A stretch of DNA of 37,071 nt from Treponema sp. (GCA_016296655.1 JAEDIW010000028.1:1-37071), one strand, 5' to 3'. Shown: positions 1 through 8,264, counted from the stretch's first letter. The notes: generated from the sequence alone by a model not told the origin. Program-made: numbers and translations.

Positions 1-49
1 GAAGAATCTTCTTCAACACCGAGTTCCTAAAACTTGTTGTATATTTCAT
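1..49 (-). CDS. 5' end of a transposase-like gene, cut by window edge
   Basis: Reading leftward on the minus strand, an ATG at 49-47 is preceded by GAGGTGG (60-54) at good spacing. The 16 complete codons read MKYTTSFRNSVLKKIL and stay open to the window edge. This start resembles the N-terminus of helix-turn-helix transposases with a basic 'FR.SVLKK.L' opening, so I call it transposase-like. Only 16 residues are visible, so the family is uncertain. A mobile element here would fit the repeat-rich character of the window. Confidence 0.5.
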   Translation of the reverse strand, partial: MKYTTSFRNSVLKKIL

Positions 50-144
50 TTTGCCACCTCACTAGGCGACAACTATATTGGCATAGAGGGGATTACGGTT
101 AATTTAGAAAACTCGAATTTCGGGCTAAATATAATTAAAATGCC

Positions 145-172
145 TTGCCTGTATACTTTTTTTTTGTATAGT
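145..172 (+). promoter_or_regulatory. Probable promoter of the repeat lipoprotein gene
   Basis: TTGCCT (145-150), 16-bp spacer, TATAGT (167-172). The start of transcription would be near 179, giving a leader of about 45 nt that carries AGGA at 213-216 before the ATG at 225. A second -10-like TATAAT at 130-135 lacks a good -35. The spacer region contains a small TATAC/GTATA inverted repeat. Confidence 0.5.
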
Positions 173-224
173 GAAAGCAATCTGAGAGTAATCTTGGAAA
201 TATCATAATATTAGGAAAAGTTTT

Positions 225-2171
225 ATGAAAGAAATTTCAAAACTCACGGCGCTCCTTGCGGCAGGTCTTCTTGCGCTCGGAACATTCTCTTTTGTCTCAT
301 GCTCAAACGGTAGCGGCGAATCATCGGACACGAATAACACACCAGTTACAAAGAAAGTCACCACCACAACAACAACCACCATCACAATCAACGGTACGAA
401 TTACACTTACACGACAGTGGACGGAACGCCTCAGAACTCAGACGGCGTAACGATTTCAGACGACGGAACAATCACCATTACGGCAGATGACGGAAGCAAG
501 CTTACAATCAAAGGAACTTCTATCACCTACACGACCTCCGAGGGAAAAACCTATAGTGGAACTTCTAGTGACTCTTCGGACAGCGAGAGCATCGTTCTTA
601 CAGGAGACTCTGGGGAAAAAATCACTGCGACTTCAGAGAGCGAGACTAAGACAGAGACAGTTTCATCTGACAGTGCGGGTAGCGGAACTGTAAGAGAACT
701 TTCTTTTACAGACCTCGAAGGAAAGATTTTCAATTACAAAGATGATGGCGAAGACAGATGGTGCAAGTTCGAAGGCGGAAAGGTCTATAAAGCTACCAGT
801 TTGGAATATCAAAACTGGAGTGACGACACTTCAAAGTGGGAGGACTACGGTAAGTCTGTAGCTCTTTTGAATGGCACTCAGTATTCCGTTGTTAAAGGAA
901 AACTCCCGAGAACAAGCGGAAGCGGTCTCTACGCAACATTCTCTGAAAACGGGGATTCAGTGACATTTAAAAATAACGGCACCTATACATTTATCGATCC
1001 GGAAGGAACTGTGTCTGGACCGTTCACCAACGATAATGGTCTTCTTGCAATGACAATAGAAGGTGAAAAAATGTATGGTTTTTATGACGGAACTTCTTTT
1101 TACTTTGTAAACGACTTTCTTACAGAAGTGACATCTGGCTCAGCTGGCTCAAGCTCAGGCAGTTCTTCGGGCAGCTCTTCAGAAATAAGCGTGAGCGGAA
1201 CTGTAAGAGAACTTACTTTCACAGACCTCGAAGGAAAGATTTTCAATTACAAAGATGATGGCGAAGACAGATGGTGCAAGTTCGAAGGCGGAAAGGTCTA
1301 TAAAGCTACCAGTTTGGAATATCAAAACTGGAGTGACGACACTTCAAAGTGGGAGGACTACGGTAAGTCTGTAGCTCTTTTGAATGGCACTCAGTATTCC
1401 GTTGTTAAAGGAAAACTCCCGAGAACAAGCGGAAGCGGTCTCTACGCAACATTCTCTGAAAACGGGGATTCAGTGACATTTAAAAATAACGGCACCTATA
1501 CATTTATCGATCCGGAAGGAACTGTGTCTGGACCGTTCACCAACGATAATGGTCTTCTTGCAATGACAATAGAAGGTGAAAAAATGTATGGTTTTTATGA
1601 CGGAACTTCTTTTTACTTTGTAAACGACTTTCTTACAGAAGTGACATCTGGCTCAGCTGGCTCAAGCTCAGGCAGTTCTTCGGGCAGCTCTTCAGAAATA
1701 AGCGAGAGCGGAACTGTAAGAGAACTTTCTTTTACAGAACTCGAAGGAAAGATTTTCAATTACAAAAAAGCCAATGGCGATGACAGATGGTTGAAGTTCG
1801 AAGGCGGAAAGGTCTATAAATCTTCGGACAAAACCTATTGGAATGACGACACTTCAGATAATTCTGTAGCTCTTTTGAACGGCACTCAGTATGCTCTTCT
1901 TTTAGGAATATTCCCGAGAACAAGCGGAAGCGGTCTCTACGCAACATTCTCTGGAACATTCACTGAAGACGGGCAGCCACTTACAATGTTAGTGACATTT
2001 AAAAATAACGGCACCTGTACAATGACCGTTCAGGAAGAAACTTCGTCTGTAACGTTCACCAACAATAATGGTCTTCTTGCAACTCCAATAGAAGGTAAAA
2101 CAGCGTATTGGTTTTATGACGGAACTTCTATTTACATGATAAACGAGCTTCTTACAGAAGTGACAAACTAA
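225..2171 (+). CDS. Secreted lipoprotein with three tandem repeat domains
   Basis: The 648-residue product begins with a lipoprotein signal peptide: a basic start, a hydrophobic stretch and a lipobox ending in Cys26 (FVSC). It should therefore be lipid-anchored outside the inner membrane, possibly on the surface. Residues about 30-150 are very rich in Thr, Ser, Asp and Gly with short beta-type DDGT.TIT motifs. Residues 153-323, 324-494 and 495-648 are three copies of one domain that opens with VREL.FT.LEGKIFNYK and ends FLTEVTSGS or similar; copies 1 and 2 are joined to the next copy by a Ser/Gly linker. Copies 1 and 2 are almost identical and copy 3 is diverged. I do not recognise the domain family. 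Predicted beta-rich, so adhesion or host contact is possible but unproven. The gene is followed by a clear terminator. Confidence 0.85.
   Translation: MKEISKLTALLAAGLLALGTFSFVSCSNGSGESSDTNNTPVTKKVTTTTTTTITINGTNYTYTTVDGTPQNSDGVTISDDGTITITADDGSKLTIKGTSITYTTSEGKTYSGTSSDSSDSESIVLTGDSGEKITATSESETKTETVSSDSAGSGTVRELSFTDLEGKIFNYKDDGEDRWCKFEGGKVYKATSLEYQNWSDDTSKWEDYGKSVALLNGTQYSVVKGKLPRTSGSGLYATFSENGDSVTFKNNGTYTFIDPEGTVSGPFTNDNGLLAMTIEGEKMYGFYDGTSFYFVNDFLTEVTSGSAGSSSGSSSGSSSEISVSGTVRELTFTDLEGKIFNYKDDGEDRWCKFEGGKVYKATSLEYQNWSDDTSKWEDYGKSVALLNGTQYSVVKGKLPRTSGSGLYATFSENGDSVTFKNNGTYTFIDPEGTVSGPFTNDNGLLAMTIEGEKMYGFYDGTSFYFVNDFLTEVTSGSAGSSSGSSSGSSSEISESGTVRELSFTELEGKIFNYKKANGDDRWLKFEGGKVYKSSDKTYWNDDTSDNSVALLNGTQYALLLGIFPRTSGSGLYATFSGTFTEDGQPLTMLVTFKNNGTCTMTVQEETSSVTFTNNNGLLATPIEGKTAYWFYDGTSIYMINELLTEVTN
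681..2171 (+). repeat. Three tandem 513-bp coding repeats
   Basis: Unit boundaries at 681, 1194 and 1707 are spaced exactly 513 bp (171 codons). Units 1 and 2 differ at only about three positions that I can see: two near 702-708 versus 1215-1221, and one at the unit end. Unit 3 carries many substitutions plus small insertions and deletions. The near identity of units 1 and 2, including silent sites, indicates a recent duplication or gene conversion. This region can be miscounted in short-read assemblies. Confidence 0.95.
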
Positions 2172-2220
2172 ACTGTAGAGGCAGTTTCAAAACTTGCTCT
2201 ATAGCTTTTAACTGATTTTT

Positions 2221-2262
2221 CCCGCATTGCAAGGCAAGTGCTACGCAGTGCGGGATTTTTTT
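2221..2262 (+). terminator. Intrinsic terminator after the lipoprotein gene
   Basis: A 10-bp stem CCCGCATTGC (2221-2230) pairs with GCAGTGCGGG (2245-2254) with one G-T wobble, followed by a run of T to about 2264. It lies 50 bp after the stop codon. Confidence 0.85.
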
Positions 2263-2368
2263 TTATGGGCAGATTTTTGCAGGCGAAGATGCGTTTGCCT
2301 AATGTAGCTTCCCCCCTTTACTTAAAAATGCAGATTCGCTAGTATATTAGGCACAAGTTTTTATGACA

Positions 2369-2405
2369 AAGACGTCGGTTTTTTGCATCCGGCGTCTTTT
2401 TTTTT
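2369..2405 (+). terminator. Terminator-like hairpin in the 5' region of the FUSC-HAD gene
   Basis: AAGACGTCGG (2369-2378) pairs with CCGGCGTCTT (2389-2398) with one G-T wobble, and nine T follow (2397-2405). The hairpin sits only 15 bp before the start codon and directly before the ribosome site (2411-2415). A weak -10 (TATATT, 2343-2348) lies upstream. It is either a second terminator for the upstream gene or an attenuator for the downstream gene. Confidence 0.7.
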
Positions 2406-2420
2406 GCTTGAGAGGCTTTT

Positions 2421-3734
2421 ATGAAAAATATAGTCATTCCAAAAATCGGAATGCGCATTGTAAAATCTTCGATTTCGGTTGCCATCTGCTTCATCGTTGC
2501 CGCAATACGCGGAGGACACGGCATTGTTTTTTATTCCCTGCTTTCTGCACTCTGGTGCATGCAGAGCTATGTTTCCACGACAATGAAAAACGCAGTTCAG
2601 CGGATAATCGGCACAGTAACAGGCGCTTTGTACGGCCTGATTTTTCTTGCAGTAAAAGAACACAGCCACATTCCATCATTTATCGCCCTGCATTTGACAG
2701 AATCACAACATGAACTTTTTGCCTATTTGAGCTACGGTTTTCTTGTTGCTATTCTGATAATGTTTCTTCTATGGACAACAGTTTTAATCAAAAAAAAGCA
2801 TGCAAGCTATTTTTCCTGCGTTGTTTTTTTAAGCGTCGCAGTTGCCCACATCGGCGACCAAAATATTTATCTTTTTACATGGAATCGTTTTCTGGACACA
2901 ATGCTGGGCATTTTCATTGGTGTCGCAGTCAACTGTTTTTCACTGCCAAAGCACAAACATAAGGATGTCCTGTTTGTTTCTGGTGTTGACGGAACTTTGC
3001 TCACAGTTGCAAACAACATGAACGACTACTGCAAGGTTGAACTGAATCGCATGCTTGACGAAGGCATGAAATTTACTCTGTCTACAATGCGCACACCAGC
3101 AGGACTTATGGAGCTGATGAAAGACATTCGCCTGAATATTCCTGTCATCGCCATGAACGGAGCCGTACTGTACGACGTTCGCAAAAATCATTACGAAAAA
3201 GCCGTTTTTGTAAACCATGAATACGTTCAGCCGCTTCTGGACTTTGCCCGGCAAAAAAATCTGTTCTATTTTACAAATGTTTTGATTGACAATTCCCTTG
3301 TAATTTTTTATGAACAGTGCGAAGACACGACACAGCAGAATCTTGTCCGCCAGTTAAGCCGTTCCCCCTACAGAAATTATGTAAAGCGAGCCGTTCCTTA
3401 TGGCGAAAACGTGATTTATTTTATGATGTTTTACAAAACTCCGGTTATTGAACAGTTTTATGAAGACCTGTGCGCTGCCGGCTGGAACAAAAAAGTCAAA
3501 ATCTTAAAATATCTTTCAACAGATTTTCCTGGATATTCATACATAAAAATCTATCATCTGGACGTTTCCAAGGAAAACATGCTTGAATATTTGAAATCCA
3601 CACTGGACATTTCCAAAACCGTCACCTTCGGCACAATTCAAGGCAAGTACGATTATGTTGTTCAGGAAGGCGACAGCAACACCGTAGTCCACACCCTCAA
3701 AAAACTCTACGAACCGGTTTTTCCTTTTTTCTAA
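2421..3734 (+). CDS. Membrane protein of FUSC/ArAE type fused to a degenerate Cof-type HAD domain
   Basis: 437 residues. Residues about 10-175 contain roughly six hydrophobic segments that resemble the aromatic acid exporter/FUSC membrane domain. Residues about 182-437 follow the order of a Cof-type HAD phosphatase: a DGTLL block, an STMRT block, an NGAVLYD block and a late VSK lysine. Key residues are lost. The nucleophile position of DxDGT reads GVDGT (Gly188, with the second Asp190 kept), and the final acidic GDxxND motif reads GTIQGKYD. So the HAD part is probably catalytically dead and may act as a binding or regulatory domain. The start ATG has AGAGG at 2411-2415. The gene is convergent with the MATE gene, with a GC-rich repeat between them. 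Function of the fusion is unknown to me. Confidence 0.75.
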   Translation: MKNIVIPKIGMRIVKSSISVAICFIVAAIRGGHGIVFYSLLSALWCMQSYVSTTMKNAVQRIIGTVTGALYGLIFLAVKEHSHIPSFIALHLTESQHELFAYLSYGFLVAILIMFLLWTTVLIKKKHASYFSCVVFLSVAVAHIGDQNIYLFTWNRFLDTMLGIFIGVAVNCFSLPKHKHKDVLFVSGVDGTLLTVANNMNDYCKVELNRMLDEGMKFTLSTMRTPAGLMELMKDIRLNIPVIAMNGAVLYDVRKNHYEKAVFVNHEYVQPLLDFARQKNLFYFTNVLIDNSLVIFYEQCEDTTQQNLVRQLSRSPYRNYVKRAVPYGENVIYFMMFYKTPVIEQFYEDLCAAGWNKKVKILKYLSTDFPGYSYIKIYHLDVSKENMLEYLKSTLDISKTVTFGTIQGKYDYVVQEGDSNTVVHTLKKLYEPVFPFF

Positions 3735-3755
3735 CGGGTAAAAAAGTTTTTTTCT

Positions 3756-3906
3756 GGGCGTCTCCCGCTGAACGCGGGCCGGGCTATCCGCAGTTCCGGC
3801 TTTCGCCTGCATTCTGCAAAACATCTGAACAAGTCAGCTGTTTTGCAGAACGGCTTCGCCGCTGCTACTATCCCTGACGCATTAAAAAATGCACACCGGG
3901 CTGCCA
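3756..3906 (+). repeat. GC-rich intergenic repeat, copy 1
   Basis: Starts with GGGCGTCTCCCGC after a T-rich stretch and lies between two convergent genes. It is far more GC-rich than its surroundings. It contains a perfect 12-bp inverted repeat, TTCTGCAAAACA paired with TGTTTTGCAGAA, around 3815-3852. Related blocks occur at 11187, 14390 (inverted) and 35071 (inverted), and probably at 31508. Confidence 0.65.
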
Positions 3907-3911
3907 GAAAA

Positions 3912-5321
3912 TTACAGGAATGAGCTTTTTGTGTAGTCTTTCAGCCATTTGCCACAGCGGTAATAAATGATGAAAATTACAGCCGTAACAGTCCATGTCA
4001 TGGGGTAACATGCAAAAGCCATGAGCATTGTTCTGTTTAACGGGAAAATAAAAATCAGCCAGAAAAGCCTGAGTACGCAGACTCCAAAACAGGTTATTAC
4101 AGTAGGAATGAACGTACAGCCAGTTCCGCGGATTACAGCGGCAAGCAGTTCAACTGGCATGTAAACTACAAAAAACGGACTCAAAAAGCGCATCATGCAC
4201 AGGCCTGTTTGAATAACTTCGCTGTCTGCCGTAAAAAGTCTGAAAAAGGCTTTGCCAAAAAGCATGAAAAAAAACGTTACGGTCAGGGCAATTGCTCCTC
4301 CCATAAACATTCCGTTTTTTGTTCCCTGATGAATTCTTGCAATTTTGCCCGCTCCATAATTCTGCCCTGCAAAAGTTGTAAGGGCAATGGCAAAGGCGTT
4401 TATTGTCATCCAGTAAATTGAATCAATTCTGCCGTAAGCGGCCCAGGCTGCAGCGGTTACTGTTCCAAAGGAATTTACATCGGACTGTATAATCAGGTTG
4501 GAAATTGTGTAAAAAACAGACTGCATTCCTGCAGGAATTCCAATCTGTACCATTTTTTTCAAAAGATGCGGAGTTACTGCCAGCTTTGAAAATTTCAGAC
4601 GGAACCCCTGAGATGTGCGTTTCATTTTCACCAGAATTAAAATCATGCTTAAAGTCTGGCACAGTACAGTAGCCCAGGCAGCACCTGCTACGTCTTTTTT
4701 TAAAACTACAACAAACAGCAGGTCGAACACAACGTTTGCAGCACAGCCTGCAATCAGAACATAAAGCGGAGTTTTAGAGTCTCCTGTTGCCCTGAAAATT
4801 CCTGACCCCATGTTGTAGACGAACATTGGAATCATTCCTGCAAAATAGATTCTCAGGTAACAGACAGACTTGTCGTAAAAATCTGCCGGCGTTTCAATTA
4901 ATTTCATTGCAAGGGGAGAAATCAGAAATCCTGCTACAGACATTACGGCTCCTGAAATTAAGGCAAGCATTAATGCTGTATGTGAGGCCCTGCTGACTTC
5001 GCCTTCATTTTTTGCACCGTAGAATTGTGAAACAATTACGCCGGCTCCACTTGAAATTCCAACAAAAAAGCCTACCAGCAGTGTTACAAAAACTGCTGTT
5101 CCTCCGGCAACTGCTGCAAGTGATTCCTTTCCTGCAAACTGCCCCACGATGATTGCATCTGCTGTATTGTAAAGCTGCTGAAAAACCGTTCCAAACAGAA
5201 TTGGAAAAAAGAACGAAAGCAGTCCTTTCCATACCGGCCCTTCTGTAATGAAGTTTTTATTTTTTTCAGCAGAGTCAAAAGAACTGTTGTTTCTGTCATT
5301 GGGATTGACTGATTTGTCCAT
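3912..5321 (-). CDS. MATE family multidrug/metabolite exporter
   Basis: 469 residues with about 12 hydrophobic segments. The start of the membrane part reads ITEGPVWKGLLSFFFPILFG, then FQQLYNTADAIIVGQF, which is characteristic of the MATE (NorM/DinF-like) family of cation-coupled drug and metabolite antiporters in the inner membrane. The second half-repeat begins around residue 240. The N-terminal 24 residues are polar and Asn/Ser-rich, longer than usual for the family, but no other start is available in frame. No ribosome site lies before ATG 5321; a good promoter ends 6 nt before it, suggesting a leaderless message. Substrate cannot be told from sequence. Confidence 0.93.
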   Translation of the reverse strand: MDKSVNPNDRNNSSFDSAEKNKNFITEGPVWKGLLSFFFPILFGTVFQQLYNTADAIIVGQFAGKESLAAVAGGTAVFVTLLVGFFVGISSGAGVIVSQFYGAKNEGEVSRASHTALMLALISGAVMSVAGFLISPLAMKLIETPADFYDKSVCYLRIYFAGMIPMFVYNMGSGIFRATGDSKTPLYVLIAGCAANVVFDLLFVVVLKKDVAGAAWATVLCQTLSMILILVKMKRTSQGFRLKFSKLAVTPHLLKKMVQIGIPAGMQSVFYTISNLIIQSDVNSFGTVTAAAWAAYGRIDSIYWMTINAFAIALTTFAGQNYGAGKIARIHQGTKNGMFMGGAIALTVTFFFMLFGKAFFRLFTADSEVIQTGLCMMRFLSPFFVVYMPVELLAAVIRGTGCTFIPTVITCFGVCVLRLFWLIFIFPLNRTMLMAFACYPMTWTVTAVIFIIYYRCGKWLKDYTKSSFL

Positions 5322-5327
5322 AGAACG

Positions 5328-5355
5328 AGTATAGTCAACTCCGTTTTTTTTTCAA
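5328..5355 (-). promoter_or_regulatory. Promoter of the MATE gene, predicted leaderless
   Basis: On the minus strand TTGAAA (5355-5350), 16-bp spacer, TATACT (5333-5328), then 6 nt and the ATG at 5321. The expected transcription start falls on or next to the A of the ATG. The GGAG visible upstream lies inside the spacer, too far for a ribosome site. Confidence 0.65.
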
Positions 5356-5458
5356 GCATCTGCAAAAATCATGAATACGCAGTTTTTTGAATTGGCAGCA
5401 AAGGCGCAGGTCTGGACTGCCTGGAAACCGCAAGTATGTTAAAAAAATTGCAGTAGAA

Positions 5459-5487
5459 TTGAACACTTCTGTTGATTGCATTATAAT
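5459..5487 (+). promoter_or_regulatory. Promoter of leuS
   Basis: TTGAAC (5459-5464), 17-bp spacer, perfect TATAAT (5482-5487). Transcription would start near 5494 and give a leader of about 98 nt before leuS. Confidence 0.8.
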
Positions 5488-5509
5488 TTGCAAACTAATA
5501 ATTAACTGC

Positions 5510-5571
5510 CGCTTCTCAGTACATTGCGAAGCGATTTAAAAAGTCAATGAGGAAGCTGAAACTTCTTCATT
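5510..5571 (+). promoter_or_regulatory. leuS leader with two stem-loops
   Basis: Stem 1: CGCTTC (5510-5515) with GAAGCG (5528-5533). Stem 2: AATGAGGAAG (5546-5555) with CTTCTTCATT (5562-5571), one mismatch, followed by a T-rich TTGCTTTTTA. The second stem encloses the start of a Leu-rich leader ORF. No T-box signature is visible, so this would not be a T-box element. An attenuator role is an inference. Confidence 0.4.
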
Positions 5572-5600
5572 TGCTTTTTATGGGAGAAATAAATGTCTAA
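5547..5600 (+). CDS. Candidate leucine-rich leader peptide overlapping the leuS start
   Basis: A 17-residue ORF, MRKLKLLHLLFMGEINV, with five Leu among its first ten residues. Its stop codon (5598-5600) overlaps the first codons of leuS in another frame. It lies within the predicted leuS leader and its first codons form one arm of a stem-loop. Against it: no clear Shine-Dalgarno site precedes its ATG, and Leu codons are common in this genome. If real, it would couple leuS expression to charged tRNA-Leu. Confidence 0.3.
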   Translation: MRKLKLLHLLFMGEINV

Positions 5601-8145
5601 GTATCCGTTTGAAACGATTGAACCAAAATGGCAGAAGTTTTGGGAAGAAAACAAAACTTTTAAGGCTGTTGAAGATGAAAAATTTCCGAAGGAAAAACGC
5701 ATGTATGTTCTGGACATGTTTCCATATCCTTCAGCAGCAGGACTTCATGTAGGACATCCTGAAGGCTATACTGCAACAGACATTTACTGCCGTTACCTGC
5801 GCATGAACGGCTACAATGTCCTTCATCCGATGGGCTATGATGCCTTTGGACTGCCTGCAGAAAACTATGCAATCAAGACAGGAACTCATCCCAAAACAAC
5901 AACAAATGCAAATATTGAACATTTTACAAAGCAGATAAAGTCTTTGGGATTTTCTTATGACTGGGACCGCTGTGTTTCAACTTGTGAACCAAATTACTAC
6001 AAATGGACACAGTGGATTTTTCTTCAACTGTACAAAAAAGGTCTGGCTTATGAAGCAGAAACACCAATCAACTGGTGTCCAAGCTGCATGACAGGTCTTG
6101 CAAATGAAGAAGTAAAGGACGGAAAATGTGAACGCTGTGGCGCAGAAGTTACACACAAGACAATCCGTCAGTGGATTTTGAAAATTACAGATTATGCAGA
6201 CCGTCTGGATGCCGACCTTGAAGGGCTTGACTGGCCGGAAAGCGTAAAGGCAATGCAGCACAACTGGATTGGAAAATCAACAGGTGCAGAAGTTACTTTT
6301 ACAGTTGCTGACAAAGACGGAAAACCAACTGACAAAAACCTTACAGTTTATACAACAAGATGTGACACACTTTTTGGCGCTACTTACATGGTTGTTTCAC
6401 CTGAACACAAAATTATTGATTCAATCACTACGCCAGAACAGGCAGAAGCCGTAAAAGCTTATCAGGAAGAAGCAGCAAAAAAATCTGACCTTGAACGAAC
6501 AGATCTTGCAAAAGATAAAACTGGTGTATTCTCAGGCAGCTATGCAATCAATCCTGTAAACGGAAAACTTATCCCAATCTGGATTGCAGACTACGTACTT
6601 ATCAGCTATGGAACAGGTGCAATTATGGCCGTTCCTGCACACGATGACCGTGACTGGGAATTTGCAAAAAAATTCAACTTGCCGATTATTGAAGTTCTTA
6701 AAAGCGAAGTTGATGTACAAAAACAGGCCTGGACACAGGATGGCATTCATGTTAATTCAGAATTCCTTGACGGGCTGAACAAAGCTGATGCCATTGCAAA
6801 AATGCTTGAATTCCTGGAAGAAAAGAAAATCGGCCGCAAGGCAATCAATTACAAGCTGCGTGACTGGGTATTCAGCCGCCAGCGTTACTGGGGAGAACCG
6901 ATTCCTCTGGTTCATTGTCCAGATTGTGGCACAGTTCCTGTTCCAGAAGAAGAATTGCCTCTTACATTGCCAGAAGTAAAATCTTATCAGCCGACAGGTA
7001 CTGGTGAATCTCCTCTTGCGGCAATTGACTCCTGGGTTAACTGCAAATGTCCAAAATGCGGAAAACCTGCAAAGCGGGAAACTAACACTATGCCTCAGTG
7101 GGGCGGTTCATGCTGGTATTATCTGCGTTATCTCGATGCTCATAATGAAAACCAGTTCTGTACTCCAGAAAAAGAAAAATACTGGATGCCGGTCGACCTT
7201 TACATTGGTGGGGCAGAACATGCCGTTCTTCACCTGCTTTATGCCCGTTTCTGGCACAAAGTTCTTTATGACATCGGCGTAGTTTCTACAAAAGAACCAT
7301 TCCAGCGCCTTGTAAATCAGGGAATGATTACTTCATTTGCTTTCCAGCGCAAAAACAAAACTCTTGTTCCTGTAGATGAAGTTGAACAGAAAGCTGATGG
7401 AAAGTATTACGAAAAAGCCACAGGAGAGGAACTTGAACAGATTGTTGCAAAAATGTCTAAGTCCCTTAAAAATGTTGTAAATCCTGATGATGAAATTAAG
7501 GCTTACGGTGCAGATTCTGTACGTATGTATGAAATGTTCATGGGACCTCTTACAATGAGCAAGCCATGGTCAACTCAGGGAATCGTCGGAATTCATCGCT
7601 TTCTGGAAAAAGTTTGGGCTGTTTCTGAAAAGCCGATGTGCGATATAGACATTTCTGGCAAACTTGAAGATAAGGCTTTGGTTTCTGTACGTAAAACCTT
7701 TGCACAAACTGTCAAAAAGGTTACGGAAGATACTGCAACTTTGAATTTCAATACAGCAATCAGCCAGATGATGATTTTTATCAACGAAGTTTCTAAATTG
7801 CCTCAGATTCCAAAGGTAATGTGGTCAGATTTTGTAAAAATTCTTTCACCTTATGCACCTCATCTTGGTGAAGAGTTGTGGCAGAAGCTTGGCAACAATG
7901 GAACTATTGCTTATGTACAGTGGCCTTCATTTAATGAAGATTTTACAAAGGATGATTCAAAGACCATTGTTGTAATGATTAACGGCAAACTTCGTGATAA
8001 ATTCGAAGTTTCTGCAGGTACAGCAAAAGAAGAGCTTGAAAAACTTGCCTATGCAACGGAAGGTGCCAGAAAATATATGGAAGGCAAAACTGTTGTAAAA
8101 ACAGTTGTCGTTCAGGACAAGCTTGTAAATATTGTCGTAAAATAG
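5593..8145 (+). CDS. leuS: Leucyl-tRNA synthetase
   Basis: 850 residues, the usual bacterial length. The enzyme attaches leucine to tRNA-Leu in the cytoplasm using ATP. The class I HIGH motif appears as HVGH near residue 52 (PYPSAAGLHVGHPEGY) and KMSKS is at 620-624. A zinc-binding CPSC...CERC pair follows the first Rossmann part, and CPDC...CPKC occurs in the second. The CP1 editing domain lies between about 225 and 420, with the TRCDTLFG and GTGAIMAVPAHDDRD motifs intact. The C-terminal anticodon-binding and LeuRS-specific domains are present. GGAG (5583-5586) sits 6 nt before the ATG. Likely monocistronic, with its own promoter upstream. Confidence 0.98.
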   Translation: MSKYPFETIEPKWQKFWEENKTFKAVEDEKFPKEKRMYVLDMFPYPSAAGLHVGHPEGYTATDIYCRYLRMNGYNVLHPMGYDAFGLPAENYAIKTGTHPKTTTNANIEHFTKQIKSLGFSYDWDRCVSTCEPNYYKWTQWIFLQLYKKGLAYEAETPINWCPSCMTGLANEEVKDGKCERCGAEVTHKTIRQWILKITDYADRLDADLEGLDWPESVKAMQHNWIGKSTGAEVTFTVADKDGKPTDKNLTVYTTRCDTLFGATYMVVSPEHKIIDSITTPEQAEAVKAYQEEAAKKSDLERTDLAKDKTGVFSGSYAINPVNGKLIPIWIADYVLISYGTGAIMAVPAHDDRDWEFAKKFNLPIIEVLKSEVDVQKQAWTQDGIHVNSEFLDGLNKADAIAKMLEFLEEKKIGRKAINYKLRDWVFSRQRYWGEPIPLVHCPDCGTVPVPEEELPLTLPEVKSYQPTGTGESPLAAIDSWVNCKCPKCGKPAKRETNTMPQWGGSCWYYLRYLDAHNENQFCTPEKEKYWMPVDLYIGGAEHAVLHLLYARFWHKVLYDIGVVSTKEPFQRLVNQGMITSFAFQRKNKTLVPVDEVEQKADGKYYEKATGEELEQIVAKMSKSLKNVVNPDDEIKAYGADSVRMYEMFMGPLTMSKPWSTQGIVGIHRFLEKVWAVSEKPMCDIDISGKLEDKALVSVRKTFAQTVKKVTEDTATLNFNTAISQMMIFINEVSKLPQIPKVMWSDFVKILSPYAPHLGEELWQKLGNNGTIAYVQWPSFNEDFTKDDSKTIVVMINGKLRDKFEVSAGTAKEELEKLAYATEGARKYMEGKTVVKTVVVQDKLVNIVVK

Positions 8146-8160
8146 AAACTGACAGGTTAA

Positions 8161-8180
8161 ACGTGCGCTTCTGCGCACGT
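8161..8180 (+). terminator. Hairpin after leuS
   Basis: A perfect 8-bp stem ACGTGCGC/GCGCACGT with a TTCT loop begins 15 bp after the leuS stop. It is followed by CCTTGTCTG rather than a clean T run, so it is a weak or non-canonical terminator. Confidence 0.5.
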
Positions 8181-8258
8181 CCTTGTCTGCGCCCCTATAT
8201 ATGCAAAAAAAATAATAATTTTTTACTTTTTAATGCTAGATTATTCAGCTTCTTGGTT

Positions 8259-8264
8259 TATAAT
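8259..8264 (+). promoter_or_regulatory. -10 box before the histidine kinase gene
   Basis: Perfect TATAAT 10 nt before the ATG at 8275, without a convincing -35. The predicted transcript would have a leader of only a few nucleotides. It lies downstream of the ATG at 8233, which argues for 8275 as the true start. Confidence 0.45.

Noticed and set aside
5494..5592. T-box riboswitch before leuS
   Set aside because: No T-box bulge sequence (TGGNACC-type) and the leader is too short.
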